NCBI GenBank assembly: GCA_027623555.1
Contig: JAQBSZ010000022.1
Span: forward strand, 1 to 64,000
Source: Pseudomonadota bacterium
Lineage (GTDB): Bacteria > Pseudomonadota > Gammaproteobacteria > Pseudomonadales > Pseudohongiellaceae
Reading direction: 5' to 3'
Length of the DNA stretch: 64,000 bases
This document shows positions 55,236 to 64,000 of this stretch, one piece after another. The position numbers were made by a program, and so were the translations under genes. The notes beneath the pieces were generated by a model, which had not been told where the DNA came from, ran no database searches, and was given only the letters and a program-made list of their open reading frames with translations. How positions within the stretch are numbered: the first letter of the stretch is position 1; the number at the start of each line of letters is the position of its first letter.

Positions 55236-56069
55236 TTACTTCTTCAGATGCCCATCGAACCACTCAACCATCGCGCCAATGTAGTCCGGTGGATTTACCG
55301 CACCGGGGAATGTGGGTCCATGACCGGCATTCGGAATGGTAATGAGATGGGTCGCCACGCCAACCTGTCGCAGCGCTGCGTGCAGCACTTCGGACTGCTC
55401 GAAAGGAACGGTTTCATCCACATCGCCGTGCAGTAACAGGACCGGCGGATCATCAAGGGAGACGAAATCGATAGGCGAGGCTTCTGCAGCACGTTCAGCA
55501 TCCGGATCCATGCGAGCGAAGTCAGTCACCGGTGCCCGAGCTAATACAGTCTGCACCTTGGCACTGACCCGGTTGATCGGGTCCTCATCATTAGAATCTC
55601 CCTTACCATCGTGCAGCCCCAGCATGCTAACCAGGTAGCCACCGGACGATCCACCCACAGCACCGATACGATCCGCATCGATTCCATAGTCATCAGCATA
55701 GTAACGAACGAAGCGCACGGCACGTTGCACATCCAGTACCGCTTCGGAGATTTCGAACTTGGGGATAGCGCGGTGGTTCAAGGAGAAGATGGTATAGCCT
55801 TGTTCTACCAATGGCGCACCATAGATCCGTACCTGGCTCTCGCTGAGCTGGGGCGCGTCGTAAGACAGCGGCCTTCGGAAACCACTGCCTGAGACGTGGA
55901 CAATGCCATAGCCATTGGGTTTTTCGGGATAATGTACATCCATCACCAGGGCCAGGCCGGATACCATGCCAATTACCACGTTTTTCTCTATTTTGGTTTC
56001 GGCATAGGCCAGTGAAGGCATTACCAGCAACGCTGCCAGTAGGATAATAATTTTTTGTCTGCAAAACAT
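55236..56069 (-). CDS. Secreted alpha/beta hydrolase (BD-FAE-like esterase)
   Basis: The ATG at 56069 with GAGGAG upstream gives 277 residues and a signal peptide ending AYAE; a longer start at 56105 overlaps the DUF2789 gene and is less likely. Motifs are VHVSGSGFRRP (oxyanion), DVQRAVRFVRYYADDYGIDADRIGAVGGSSGGYLVSM (nucleophile Ser in GSSGG), LHGDVDETVPFEQ (Asp) and NAGHGPTFPG (His). It resembles feruloyl-esterase-like and carbohydrate-esterase groups. It would release acyl groups from esters in the periplasm. Confidence 0.85.
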   Translation of the reverse strand: MFCRQKIIILLAALLVMPSLAYAETKIEKNVVIGMVSGLALVMDVHYPEKPNGYGIVHVSGSGFRRPLSYDAPQLSESQVRIYGAPLVEQGYTIFSLNHRAIPKFEISEAVLDVQRAVRFVRYYADDYGIDADRIGAVGGSSGGYLVSMLGLHDGKGDSNDEDPINRVSAKVQTVLARAPVTDFARMDPDAERAAEASPIDFVSLDDPPVLLLHGDVDETVPFEQSEVLHAALRQVGVATHLITIPNAGHGPTFPGAVNPPDYIGAMVEWFDGHLKK

Positions 56070-56091
56070 CGCATTCTCCTCGTTTCTGTAA

Positions 56092-56367
56092 TTATTTATC
56101 TTCATTGAATATGGGATTGGGATTGCGCAACATCAAATCCAGGCTATCAACAATCGCTACCCAATCGGCATCTTCGTCTTTAGCCTGTTGCAAGAACGCT
56201 GCCTGTGAATAATTCCAGAAAGCCGCCTTATGTAACTCCACACCACTCGATAGCGGCGCATTCTCTAACATGAAATTTTGGATGGCCTGATCGGTGCCGT
56301 CCAGACCCAACTGGCTAAATAGAGCAGCCAGGGAATGATTGCGTCTCTCCACTATTACTCCATCCAA
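56092..56367 (-). CDS. DUF2789 family protein
   Basis: The 91-residue protein matches DUF2789: HSLAALFSQLGLDGTDQAIQNFMLENAPL, ELHKAAFWNYSQAAFLQQAKDEDADW and VDSLDLMLR. DUF2789 proteins are short helical proteins found mainly in gammaproteobacteria, with no known function. This supports the taxonomic guess. The ATG begins 26 bases after the CHEGNY gene stop. Confidence 0.85.
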   Translation of the reverse strand: MDGVIVERRNHSLAALFSQLGLDGTDQAIQNFMLENAPLSSGVELHKAAFWNYSQAAFLQQAKDEDADWVAIVDSLDLMLRNPNPIFNEDK

Positions 56368-56393
56368 TATTAATGAGAATTAAAATTTTACTA

Positions 56394-57419
56394 TTACTGC
56401 CGGTCCATTTCCTGTCTTCGAGCCCCTGCCAATATTCCCGGCAGTGAATAATTGCCTTCATGACACGCCGACTCATACAGGTACTCACCCTCCTCCAGGC
56501 GGCTTAATTGCATTTCTGCGGTAACCGGCTGAGTGTAAATATTCGGATCAGTAATCGTGTATCTGTATTCAAGTTCACTGGCAGAAACCGGCGTTAGCGT
56601 CTCGGTAATTTTCAGGGCAGCCGTAGAACGAATAAATGTGCTCGATGCGGCTGGTTTAAAATTCGTAGTGTGGATAACCAGTGAATCTTCGTCCCAGTGA
56701 GCTATCGAATCACCCAGCCATTTTGCATAGCCATTTGTTGGATGCTCACTATCCAGTTTTATTATTCTTATAGCGGTTGAGTATTCACCATAGAGAATCA
56801 CGTAATTTTCAGTCTGAACGATTTGCATGTAGCGTGTATGACTGGACCCGATAGGCCGAATCAGTGGCAGGTGTTCTGGATAAGCCAGACAGCGTTCGTT
56901 GGCGGGTCGGATCTCCGGTCCATCAAACATTCTAAATCCGTTACTCAACCATTGTTCGCGAATATCCTTGTCCCTGTCGTCGCGGTAAGGGAATCGCCCG
57001 TTCGGCGGATCGATAATCAGAGAGGTCCGGTACTCGCCGCCAATTCGGGCAACAGCCAGCATGCGCTCAGGATTGAAATTTGCATCGGTGACCTGCCCGA
57101 GTGGAACTCCGGCAGGAGGAGGAGCGCGATCCGCTGCCAGTGGGCTGGCAATGGTGTCATATTCGGCGTTTCTGGCGTATTGGACTCGCAGCACTTCTGC
57201 TTCGGTATAGGAGCGCTTATTGCCCAACTCGACTGGTCGTTCCAGCGGTGTCAGGCTCATATTTCCCCAATTGCCTTGCAGGTCCGGATGCCCGTGTTCG
57301 GTTCGGGGAACTTCCCAACCAGCGGAAATAGCATCGTCCTGTGCAAACAGAGGCGGCGACAATATCACTAACGAGCATAACGCAAAGGGTATGGAGATTA
57401 GACCTGAGATAATACGCAT
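56394..57419 (-). CDS. Secreted CHEGNY-family protein, unknown function (paralogue 2)
   Basis: The 341-residue paralogue of 22979-24007 has a signal peptide (1-26, LFAQ). It keeps the family blocks GHPDLQGNWG, LTPLERP, GEYRTSLIIDPPNGR, RIIKLDSEHPT, GDSIAHWDEDSLVIHTTNF and YESACHEGNYSLPGILAGAR. It lacks one acidic residue that paralogue 1 has before the CHEGNY motif. The two are the only members in the window. Relatives are abundant in Acidobacteria and some Proteobacteria, from my general knowledge, with no known function. Confidence 0.75.
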   Translation of the reverse strand: MRIISGLISIPFALCSLVILSPPLFAQDDAISAGWEVPRTEHGHPDLQGNWGNMSLTPLERPVELGNKRSYTEAEVLRVQYARNAEYDTIASPLAADRAPPPAGVPLGQVTDANFNPERMLAVARIGGEYRTSLIIDPPNGRFPYRDDRDKDIREQWLSNGFRMFDGPEIRPANERCLAYPEHLPLIRPIGSSHTRYMQIVQTENYVILYGEYSTAIRIIKLDSEHPTNGYAKWLGDSIAHWDEDSLVIHTTNFKPAASSTFIRSTAALKITETLTPVSASELEYRYTITDPNIYTQPVTAEMQLSRLEEGEYLYESACHEGNYSLPGILAGARRQEMDRQ

Positions 57420-57662
57420 AAGCCATTCCAGCCTGGTATTAAACGTGTTTTGCTCTTGTTTGTTCGACTATACGCCGTCAACTATTCAGCGTATACGATA
57501 AATTGGGCCTGATTTAATGGCTTCTTCAAGAGTCTTTTTTCGGTCAATTGCAAGCAATCAGGCGCCTACTTACTATGGCCTCATTGAAGCAGGCAATATA
57601 GGGACAAGTAAAAAGATCCTGAGGGATTAAAGATAGTCCCAGTGACTCGTTTTTGTTCTCAA

Positions 57663-59681
57663 TTATTTCTCAGCCACTGGTTTCAGGTATTGGTCGAACC
57701 AGGCCACCCAGCGTTCCTGGCGATCTTTCTGGAAACTCGGCCGCCGAATGCCATGGTGTTCGCCGGGGTAGACAACGAGTTGGGTTTCAATACCGAGCCG
57801 TTTCATCGCGATATACATCTGTTCGGAATTATTGATGGGCACGTTCCAGTCCACATCGCCACCCATCCATAGAGTGGGTGTGGTGATATTTTCAACTTTG
57901 TTAAAGGGTGAAAGCTCGGCCCAGCGCTCGGGATACTCCCAGGGCAGGCCAAATTCAAGCTCATACATCAATTGATATTGATCGTGACCATAATTGGCAG
58001 CCACCAGGCCGAGGCTGGCGCCGGACATCGCCGCCTTGAAGCGCTGGGTTTGGGTGATGACGTAGTTGGTGAGGATTCCTCCGTAGGACCAACCGCCCAC
58101 ACCGATGTGTTCGGCATCGACAACGCCAATCTCGATACCATGCTCGATAGCCGCCATGACATCATCAAAATCATTCTTACCCCAGGCAGCAACCGTGCCG
58201 TGGGCGAACTCGCTGCCATAGCCAGTTGAGCCGCGCGGGTTTGGCAAGATGACGGCGTAGCCATTGGCGGCGTAGAGTTGGGCAATCTCGTTGTAAGCGA
58301 AGGTGAATTGTGATGCGGGCCCTCCATGCAACCACAGTATCGTTGGGTAGCGGGTGTCGGGATCGCTATTGAGTGGCCTTACCAGAAATGCCTCAACCGA
58401 CGTGCCATCGGCACTATTGAAACGTAGTTTCTCAACCGGTGCTCGCGCAATATCGGCAAGTGCTGCATCGGTGACATGGGTCAGTCGTTTGAGCCGGTCA
58501 GCTTCGACTGCGTATATTTCCGTGGGTTGAACAGCCTGGCTCATCGCCACTACCGTCATATCCCCACTCATGTCGAAGTCGCTCACACTGGCCTGGCGAT
58601 CTACCAGCCGCACCACATCGCCTCCGCTTGCTCGAACCCTGGCAAGGTGATCGACGCCGCTGTCCTGGAGGCGAAAGTAAATGTTGCGACCGTCGCTGGA
58701 ATACTCCGGGTCAGCGACATTGCGATCGAGATCGGGAGTCAGGACTATGCGCTGATCGGCACCGATTTCGGTGACAGCCAGGTAGCGCGTCGGGGTCAAT
58801 GCCGAACCTCCGACATCTGGTCCGGTAGTTGTAACATAGGCGATACTGCGGCCATCGGGACTGAATGCGGGTTCGAAGTCGCGTCCCGGGTTAGAGGTAA
58901 TTTGGGTAAGCCGGTGGTCGTCATCGTCAACATTAACGACAAAGATGTCAGTGCCATAGTTCAGATCAGCGTCTGCCGAGCGATCGCTGACAAAGGCAAT
59001 GGATTTTCCATCCGCGCTCCAGACCGGATCGGAATCGTCATAGTCCCCTGCAGTAATCTGCACGGGAGCATCGTCACCACGCGAGAAAACATAAATGTGC
59101 GCACGACGCCGATCAAGGTAGCCGATGTTGTCTTCCTTGAATTGCATGCGATCGATCACCTTGGGCAAGGGCTTGTCGTCGTCTTCTTCATCCTCAGTCA
59201 ATTGCGCCAGCGTTGGATCGGTAATCAACAACATTAAGCGACTACTGTCGGGCGACCAGGCGAATTCACTGATGCCTTGCTTAACTGCGGTTAGCTGAAC
59301 GGCTTCGCCACCCAGGCGGTTCAGACTCCACACCTGTGCCTTGGCGTCCTCTCCTCTGGATGCCTTGAATGCCAGATACTTATTGTCAGGACTCCACTGC
59401 GGATCGCTTGCCGAGGTGTCCACTGAAGTCATGGGAATGGGCTCGCCGCCAGTGCCAGAGACCATCCATATCTGCGTATTGGACTCGTCCTCTTCCATGT
59501 CGCGAGAGCGCACCACGTAGGCCACCCACTCACCATCGGGACTGACTTGAGGGCTAGACACTTCATTGAGCGCTATGAGGTCGTCAACAGTTAGAGGACG
59601 TTGGTCATCCTGGGCCAGGACTGCGATCGAAGATAAAATGGAAAAACCGAATACCAAAGTGATTCTTAATCGGGTGAACAT
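57663..59681 (-). CDS. Secreted S9-family peptidase (prolyl-oligopeptidase/DPP type)
   Basis: The 672-residue protein has a signal peptide (to ~23, VLAQ), a beta-propeller of PD40-type repeats (SPQVSPDGEWVAYV, DPQWSPDNKYLAFKA, DPVWSADGKSIAFVSDRS, EPAFSPDGRSIAYV) and a catalytic domain: ILWLHGGPASQF, GVGGWSYGGILTNYV with nucleophile Ser, MGGDVDWNVPINNSEQMY (Asp) and YPGEHHGIRRP (His). It cleaves small peptides, often after Pro. C-terminus ends PVAEK. Confidence 0.95.
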   Translation of the reverse strand: MFTRLRITLVFGFSILSSIAVLAQDDQRPLTVDDLIALNEVSSPQVSPDGEWVAYVVRSRDMEEDESNTQIWMVSGTGGEPIPMTSVDTSASDPQWSPDNKYLAFKASRGEDAKAQVWSLNRLGGEAVQLTAVKQGISEFAWSPDSSRLMLLITDPTLAQLTEDEEDDDKPLPKVIDRMQFKEDNIGYLDRRRAHIYVFSRGDDAPVQITAGDYDDSDPVWSADGKSIAFVSDRSADADLNYGTDIFVVNVDDDDHRLTQITSNPGRDFEPAFSPDGRSIAYVTTTGPDVGGSALTPTRYLAVTEIGADQRIVLTPDLDRNVADPEYSSDGRNIYFRLQDSGVDHLARVRASGGDVVRLVDRQASVSDFDMSGDMTVVAMSQAVQPTEIYAVEADRLKRLTHVTDAALADIARAPVEKLRFNSADGTSVEAFLVRPLNSDPDTRYPTILWLHGGPASQFTFAYNEIAQLYAANGYAVILPNPRGSTGYGSEFAHGTVAAWGKNDFDDVMAAIEHGIEIGVVDAEHIGVGGWSYGGILTNYVITQTQRFKAAMSGASLGLVAANYGHDQYQLMYELEFGLPWEYPERWAELSPFNKVENITTPTLWMGGDVDWNVPINNSEQMYIAMKRLGIETQLVVYPGEHHGIRRPSFQKDRQERWVAWFDQYLKPVAEK

Positions 59682-59749
59682 CTATTTCTCTCCAGTAGAA
59701 ATGGGGTCGATGAATTGAATGGCCGCCAATGGCGATGTAAAATGCACTT

Positions 59750-60151
59750 TCAAGCCAATAACAACTGCGCTGTAAACTGATGCCCCTCCCCCAGCACCCC
59801 AAATACCGCGATGATAATACCGAGCGTACCAACCGCTCTTTCGGGCACCCACCGATTTGTAAGCCGTATCATCAAGAAAATAGTGATCCCTGAAATCAGG
59901 ATTAGCATAGTGATTGAAGGGGCTACGACTAGCGATATAAGAATCAATGCGACCAACAAAATAACCTTGTAACGGAAACTCGTATAGTCGGTAGAACTCT
60001 TCCATGGGTGACTAAACGATTCTATTGTGGTGCGCTCATCCTGAAATTTTACTGCGCTTGCAACCGTATGAGCTTGATCGGGAAAACGGACTTCCAGAGG
60101 AAAAGTAAAATATTGAAGTATCACTGCAAATTCAATAGTAAAAATTCCCAT
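59750..60151 (-). CDS. Small membrane protein, unknown function
   Basis: The ATG at 60151 follows GGAGG (GGTGGAGGCAAATC) and gives 133 residues; the longer 60223 start is less supported. Hydrophobic stretches at about 62-80, 83-97 and 106-122 suggest 2-3 membrane spans. No domain is recognised. The overlapping frame at 59682-60005 is a shadow. Confidence 0.5.
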   Translation of the reverse strand: MGIFTIEFAVILQYFTFPLEVRFPDQAHTVASAVKFQDERTTIESFSHPWKSSTDYTSFRYKVILLVALILISLVVAPSITMLILISGITIFLMIRLTNRWVPERAVGTLGIIIAVFGVLGEGHQFTAQLLLA

Positions 60152-60254
60152 GATTTGCCTCCACCTATACTGTGGGCGCAGATTTGCTTGTTGCTTAACA
60201 TTGACCAGAGCAGAAAGTGCCAATAGCTCGTAAGGGTCAGAGACCGCTCAGTAA

Positions 60255-61670
60255 TTATTCTGAAGCGCCAGCCGCCTCGAGGAAAGACACCACTGAAGTA
60301 TAGCGGCGCTGTTTAGCATAGGCGAGTGCCGTCACACCGTCGGCGTTCCTGGCATTGATATCAGCCCCGGCCTGCACTGCCAGCATGACGGAATCCAGAA
60401 TAAAGGACTGCCTGTCACCTAACTGACCGGCGCGGCGTTCGGGCGTGCCCCAGCTAACACGCAATCTGGGGTGGCCAAGACCGACCGCTGCCATTACCAG
60501 GTTAATCTGGCCTTCGTCCTGGATAAAAAGCTCGCCAAGACGAATCGCCGGATAGCTCATATTCACGACGGCTTTGGGATCGGCACCGGCTGCTAACAGG
60601 GCTTCCATGATTGCAGGTTCGGAGAATCTGGCCGCCAACCACAGCGGTGTGGCACCTATGAGCGCGTCATGGAAATTGTAGTCGGTTGCCTGGCGGCGGA
60701 CCGGCGTGGGTTTCTCGAGTAGAGATTCAACGTCAGCGCCGTGTTTCAGCAAGGCCTTAACCGCATCGAGGTTGCCGAGGAGTACGGCGGCATGTAAGGC
60801 GGTGTGACCGCTGGCTTTCGATTCGGTATCGGCGCCGCTTTCTAATAACAATTCTAACAACGCCGCATTGCCACCATGGATCGCCATGATCGCCGGACTG
60901 GTGCCGAAGGCAGACAGACCATTCACATCGGCACCGGCTTCGACAAGGTGTAGGGCTGATCGCCGGTCACCGGAGCGGGCGGCAAAAATTAATGGCGTGT
61001 TGCCACCCTGTTCGATCCAGTACTTGTAGTCGGGGTGGCTGTCCTGCTCTTTTTCGGATTTCACATACTGGGTGCGTACCAGCGAGCGAGCCTCGAGGTC
61101 GGCACCGTACTCGATCAATGCCGCGACCGCCGCGGAATGTCCCCGGGCTGCCGCCCACATCAGGGCAGTCTGGTCGCGGGTAACCGCCGCATTGGGGTCG
61201 GCTCCGGCGGCAAGCAGCGCTCTGACCACAGCGCCGTTGCCACTTTGGGATGCGGTCATTACGATGGTTTCACCGGAGGTCAGCGCGATGCGTGGATCGG
61301 CACCGGCCTGTAGCAAGGCATTGGTCATTGCAGGGCTGCCGTTTTCGGCTGCCAGCCATAGTGGAGTCGCACCCAAATCGTTAGTGGCGTTGACATCGGC
61401 GCCGGCGGCAAGGAGTGCCTGGGCGCCTAACAGGCTGTCATGATAGCTCGCCCAATGCAGGGCCGAGGAGCCATCGCCGTAGACAGCATTGGCATCCAGG
61501 CCATCGGCCAACAGCTTTTGCAGCTCTTGCCACTGCTGTTGCTTGGCCAGTTCCACCACGGGTGGCAGGATCTGACCGTAGGCAGGAACTGCGAGTACCA
61601 GGAAAAAAATGAAAGGCGTAATTAATGGCGTCAGAGTAAATAACCAGTAGTTTTTCTTGCCTGTCGCCAT
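60255..61670 (-). CDS. Secreted ankyrin-repeat protein
   Basis: ATG 61670 is chosen over the GTG at 61682, which has its ribosome-binding sequence too close. The ~471-residue protein has a signal-like hydrophobic segment (~15-32, AYGQ) and about ten ankyrin repeats with the pattern DG-x-TALHWA-x(8)-LLLAAGADVNA, including GSSALHWASYHDS, GATPLWLAAENGS, DQTALMWAAARGHS, GHTALHAAVLLGN and GVTALAYAKQRRY. It is a protein-binding scaffold. It precedes the DUF1552 and DUF1592-type genes, a combination seen in bacteria with 'planctomycete-type' exported proteins. Confidence 0.85.
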   Translation of the reverse strand: MATGKKNYWLFTLTPLITPFIFFLVLAVPAYGQILPPVVELAKQQQWQELQKLLADGLDANAVYGDGSSALHWASYHDSLLGAQALLAAGADVNATNDLGATPLWLAAENGSPAMTNALLQAGADPRIALTSGETIVMTASQSGNGAVVRALLAAGADPNAAVTRDQTALMWAAARGHSAAVAALIEYGADLEARSLVRTQYVKSEKEQDSHPDYKYWIEQGGNTPLIFAARSGDRRSALHLVEAGADVNGLSAFGTSPAIMAIHGGNAALLELLLESGADTESKASGHTALHAAVLLGNLDAVKALLKHGADVESLLEKPTPVRRQATDYNFHDALIGATPLWLAARFSEPAIMEALLAAGADPKAVVNMSYPAIRLGELFIQDEGQINLVMAAVGLGHPRLRVSWGTPERRAGQLGDRQSFILDSVMLAVQAGADINARNADGVTALAYAKQRRYTSVVSFLEAAGASE

Positions 61671-61720
61671 ATCAATCCACACCCTTTCTCAATCTACTGG
61701 TTTTTTACTCTGGCCCCACA

Positions 61721-63067
61721 TCAGAAGATTGGGAGCGGATCGGAGCTGCCACCGAATTGATCAACATACACGCCAAAACGTTCCAACAGGGTGAGGTGCA
61801 GATCTGCCATTGTTGGCTGATGAGTGTACTGAATATGATCGCCACCGTATAACCAGCCGGCACCGCCACCCACCAGCAGTAGCGGCAGATTGTTGCCGGC
61901 ATGCACCGTGCTATTGGAAATACCACCACCGTAGAGAATAGTCATGTTATCCAGCAGGGTGCTGTCGCCTTCCTTGATCGCTGCCAGTTTATCCAGGTAA
62001 TTACTAAAGAGTTGCACGTGATACGTGTTGATCTTCGACATGCGCTCCACCAGTTCCGGCACATTGTTGTGATGTGACAGTGGATGGTGGGCATCGGGCA
62101 CATCAATCTGGGGATAGGGGCGCGCACTCTGCTCCTTGCTCATCATGAAGGTCATGACACGAGTCAGGTCGGTCTGCAATGCCAGCACCTGCAGATCCTG
62201 CATGATATCCATGTGATCCTCAAATACAGGTGGTACGCCTGCCGGCTGATCGAGCTCCGGCAAATCCAGATCGATCTGTTCTTCGGCTTTCTGGATGCGA
62301 CGTTCGATGTCCCGTACTGAATCGGTGTAGCTGTTCACCAGATGCCGGTCCGTGGCGCCAAGCTTCGACTCCAGGCCATGCAGCTTGTCCAGTACGGCAT
62401 CGAGAATACTGCTCTGCTGGCGGAGGCGGGCTTCGCGCGCCTCTTTGGCGGTACTGCCGCTGTCACCGAACAGGCGCTCAAACACCGCCCGCGGATTATG
62501 TTCGGTCGGTAAGGGGTCGGTGGGTCCACGCCAGGACAGGGTATGGGTATAGACACAGCTCAAGTTCACGGTGCAGGCACCTGCCAGGGCAGGCGCATCC
62601 ATGGAAAGCTCGAGGGAAGAGAGTTGGGTTTCCTTGCCAAGCTTGTTCGCTAACATCTGATCGATGGAAATATCGGCAAGAATCTCGGTCTCGTTCTTGC
62701 CACCCTGGGTGACTCCGGTTAGAAACGAACCACCGGCACCGGCGTGGGCGACATTCCAGTTGGCGTTAAGCCCGGACAGCACCAGCACTTGTTCGCGGTG
62801 TCTTGCCAGAGGACTCAACACCGGTGTTAATTCGAAATCGCGACCGATGGTGGTGGGTGACCAGTAATCCATGGCCATCCCGTTCGGAATATAGACGGTC
62901 TGGAAACGATGGATCGGGGCCGGAGCCTGGGCAAAAGCCGGCGTCATGGCATCCAGCATCGGCAAGGCCAGTGCGGCGCCCGCACCCTTGAGGACAGCGC
63001 GGCGGGAGATCGCCCGGCCAGTACAGATGTGTAAAGTACGGCTTGCCTCGTTCTGTTTATTCTTCAT
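61721..63067 (-). CDS. DUF1552 protein with Tat signal
   Basis: The 448-residue protein starts with a Tat-like motif ISRRAVLKGAGAALALPM (~20-37). DUF1552 features are FQTVYIPNGMAMDYWSP, LSGLNANWNVAHAGAGGSFLTG, PYPQIDVPDAHHPLSHHNNVPEL and NMTILYGGGISNSTVHAGNNLPLLLVGGGAG. Function is unknown. It usually occurs next to DUF1592/1588/1585 genes, as here (103 bases away). Confidence 0.9.
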   Translation of the reverse strand: MKNKQNEASRTLHICTGRAISRRAVLKGAGAALALPMLDAMTPAFAQAPAPIHRFQTVYIPNGMAMDYWSPTTIGRDFELTPVLSPLARHREQVLVLSGLNANWNVAHAGAGGSFLTGVTQGGKNETEILADISIDQMLANKLGKETQLSSLELSMDAPALAGACTVNLSCVYTHTLSWRGPTDPLPTEHNPRAVFERLFGDSGSTAKEAREARLRQQSSILDAVLDKLHGLESKLGATDRHLVNSYTDSVRDIERRIQKAEEQIDLDLPELDQPAGVPPVFEDHMDIMQDLQVLALQTDLTRVMTFMMSKEQSARPYPQIDVPDAHHPLSHHNNVPELVERMSKINTYHVQLFSNYLDKLAAIKEGDSTLLDNMTILYGGGISNSTVHAGNNLPLLLVGGGAGWLYGGDHIQYTHQPTMADLHLTLLERFGVYVDQFGGSSDPLPIF

Positions 63068-63170
63068 CTGAATGCTTCCTCATTAATAGGAATAGCAGGG
63101 TTTTGAATCTATAGGTCCAAATGTACCACGGGAACTGCTTGTAAATCTGCTTCGACTACTGCAATCGACC

Positions 63171-64000
63171 CTAATCAACGCCAGGATCTACAGTTTCCCT
63201 GTTGGCGTTCTCAATAACGTTCTCGGCCAGTTGTACTGGGGCTCGACTCATCTTGAACGCCGGGCTTTCGACAATCCCTAATACTATGGCTGACCAGCGA
63301 TAGTCTTCGGTCGCGGCATCGCGGACGATCTGGCGTACTACTGGCTGATCGTAATACTCGATCCGTCGTCCCAGCGCATAAGTCATCAGCTTTTCAGTCA
63401 GGGTATGGGCAAATTGATTGGGTCGGTTGAGCATCCAGTCGCGCAGGTCGGCGAAACCGGAAAATTCCACTCCGCCTGGATAGTTGCCGTTCGGATCTAC
63501 CGGATTGCCCACTTCGTCGAACTCGCGCCAGGCGCCAATCACATCGAAGTTTTCCAGTGCAAAACCAATCGGATCGATCACTACATGACAGGACGCACAG
63601 ATCGGGTCGGCCCGGTGCTGCGCCAACCGCTCACGAATGGAAGCCGGCGCAGTGCCGTTGCCTGCCTCTGGCAAGACCGGCACATTCGGTGGTGGCGGTG
63701 GTGGCGGCGTGCCGAGCATGTTATCCAACAGCCATTTGCCTCTTAATACCGGCGAGGTTCGGCCCGGGTAAGACGTCACCGTCAATAGTGCACCCTGTGC
63801 CAGCAAGCCACCGCGCTGGGTGGTATCGGGTAATGCTGCCTTGCGGAAACGGCTGCCATACACACCCTCGATTCCGTAATGTCTGGCCAGTCGTTCGTTA
63901 ACATAGGTGTAATCCGCACCCAGCAGATCCAGAATGCTGGCATCGGTTTTCAATGTCTCGCCAATAAACATCTCTGTCTCACGGCCGAACGCTTCGATGA
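63171..64000 (-). CDS. Partial DUF1592/DUF1588/DUF1585 protein (5' end beyond window)
   Basis: The frame is open from the window edge through 63171. Residues read IEAFGRETEMFIGETL (upstream of the annotated internal ATG) and then DADYTYVNERLARHYGI-type sequence: LLGADYTYVNERLARHYGI, RGGLLAQGALLTVTSYPGRTSPVLRGKWLL, a polyproline stretch PPPPPPP, CASCHVVIDPIGFALENFD (CxxCH heme-type motif) and ALGRRIEYYDQPVV. These are the DUF1592, DUF1588 and DUF1585 modules. The protein is probably a periplasmic cytochrome-like oxidoreductase working with the DUF1552 protein. Confidence 0.85.
   Translation of the reverse strand, partial: IEAFGRETEMFIGETLKTDASILDLLGADYTYVNERLARHYGIEGVYGSRFRKAALPDTTQRGGLLAQGALLTVTSYPGRTSPVLRGKWLLDNMLGTPPPPPPPNVPVLPEAGNGTAPASIRERLAQHRADPICASCHVVIDPIGFALENFDVIGAWREFDEVGNPVDPNGNYPGGVEFSGFADLRDWMLNRPNQFAHTLTEKLMTYALGRRIEYYDQPVVRQIVRDAATEDYRWSAIVLGIVESPAFKMSRAPVQLAENVIENANRETVDPGVD

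Noticed and set aside
57595..57625. Another repeat half-copy (GGGACAAGTAAAAAGATCCTGAGG)
   Set aside because: Match is limited to short A-rich and GATC pieces and could be chance.
58476..59237. 253-residue plus-strand frame opposite the S9 peptidase
   Set aside because: Antisense shadow of the beta-propeller; no independent motifs.
59682..60005. 107-residue frame before the S9 peptidase
   Set aside because: It overlaps the small membrane protein in another frame; the latter has a GGAGG site and membrane helices.
61690..61715. Further copy of the GGGG-ACAGAYC repeat (TTTTTTACTCTGGCCCCACAT)
   Set aside because: Only loosely similar; the GGTCTG core is not preserved.

Overview
The window reads as chromosomal DNA of a Gram-negative heterotroph, most probably a gammaproteobacterium of the marine or oligotrophic type. 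The support is indirect: a TonB receptor, a phospholipase-A-like outer-membrane barrel, many lipoprotein signals, several twin-arginine signals, a DUF2789 protein and a beta-alanine catabolic operon. I see no rRNA, tRNA, CRISPR array, prophage or intact transposase. I cannot name the genus.

Layout. 1-8.6 kb (all minus): exported hydrolases, namely an epoxide-hydrolase-like enzyme, two creatininase-family paralogues, an amidase next to a MetX-like acyltransferase/hydrolase, and an NTF2-like protein. 8.8-17.4 kb (minus): a copper-type P1B ATPase, an MDR oxidoreductase broken by one in-frame stop, an N-acyl-D-amino-acid deacylase overlapping a class C beta-lactamase-like hydrolase, and a crotonase/CoA-transferase pair. 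17.6-29.5 kb (mixed): polysaccharide deacetylase, an orphan ABC permease, CapA-like protein, a secreted CHEGNY-family protein, a glycosyltransferase-like protein, a TonB receptor, a small lipoprotein and an adenylate cyclase-PilZ fusion. 29.5-34 kb: beta-alanine degradation (transporter, aminotransferase, malonate-semialdehyde dehydrogenase). 34-41.9 kb: a Tat amidohydrolase, a three-gene operon of a DUF1538 membrane protein with two P-II-like proteins, a LysE exporter, a frameshifted OMPLA-like gene and an M20 peptidase ending in a heptanucleotide repeat. 42-60.2 kb: sulfatase, two arylsulfotransferase-like paralogues, a GH88/GH105-type protein, more alpha/beta hydrolases, a decayed higBA module, DUF2789, a second CHEGNY protein and an S9 peptidase. 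60.2-64 kb: ankyrin protein, DUF1552 and a partial DUF1592/1588/1585 gene.

Functionally the region is dominated by periplasmic or outer-membrane catabolism of amides, esters, sulfated or uronic-acid glycans and peptides, feeding CoA-linked and amino-acid pathways. The signalling parts that stand out are the P-II/DUF1538 operon and the cyclase-PilZ fusion. Signs of genome turnover are two families of palindromic repeats, a (GAAACTR)13 tract, a nonsense-mutated dehydrogenase, a frameshifted OMPLA-like gene, and remnants of HigB and HigA each carrying internal stops. The best candidate for an under-described system is the DUF1538/P-II/P-II operon at 36.4-38.9 kb.
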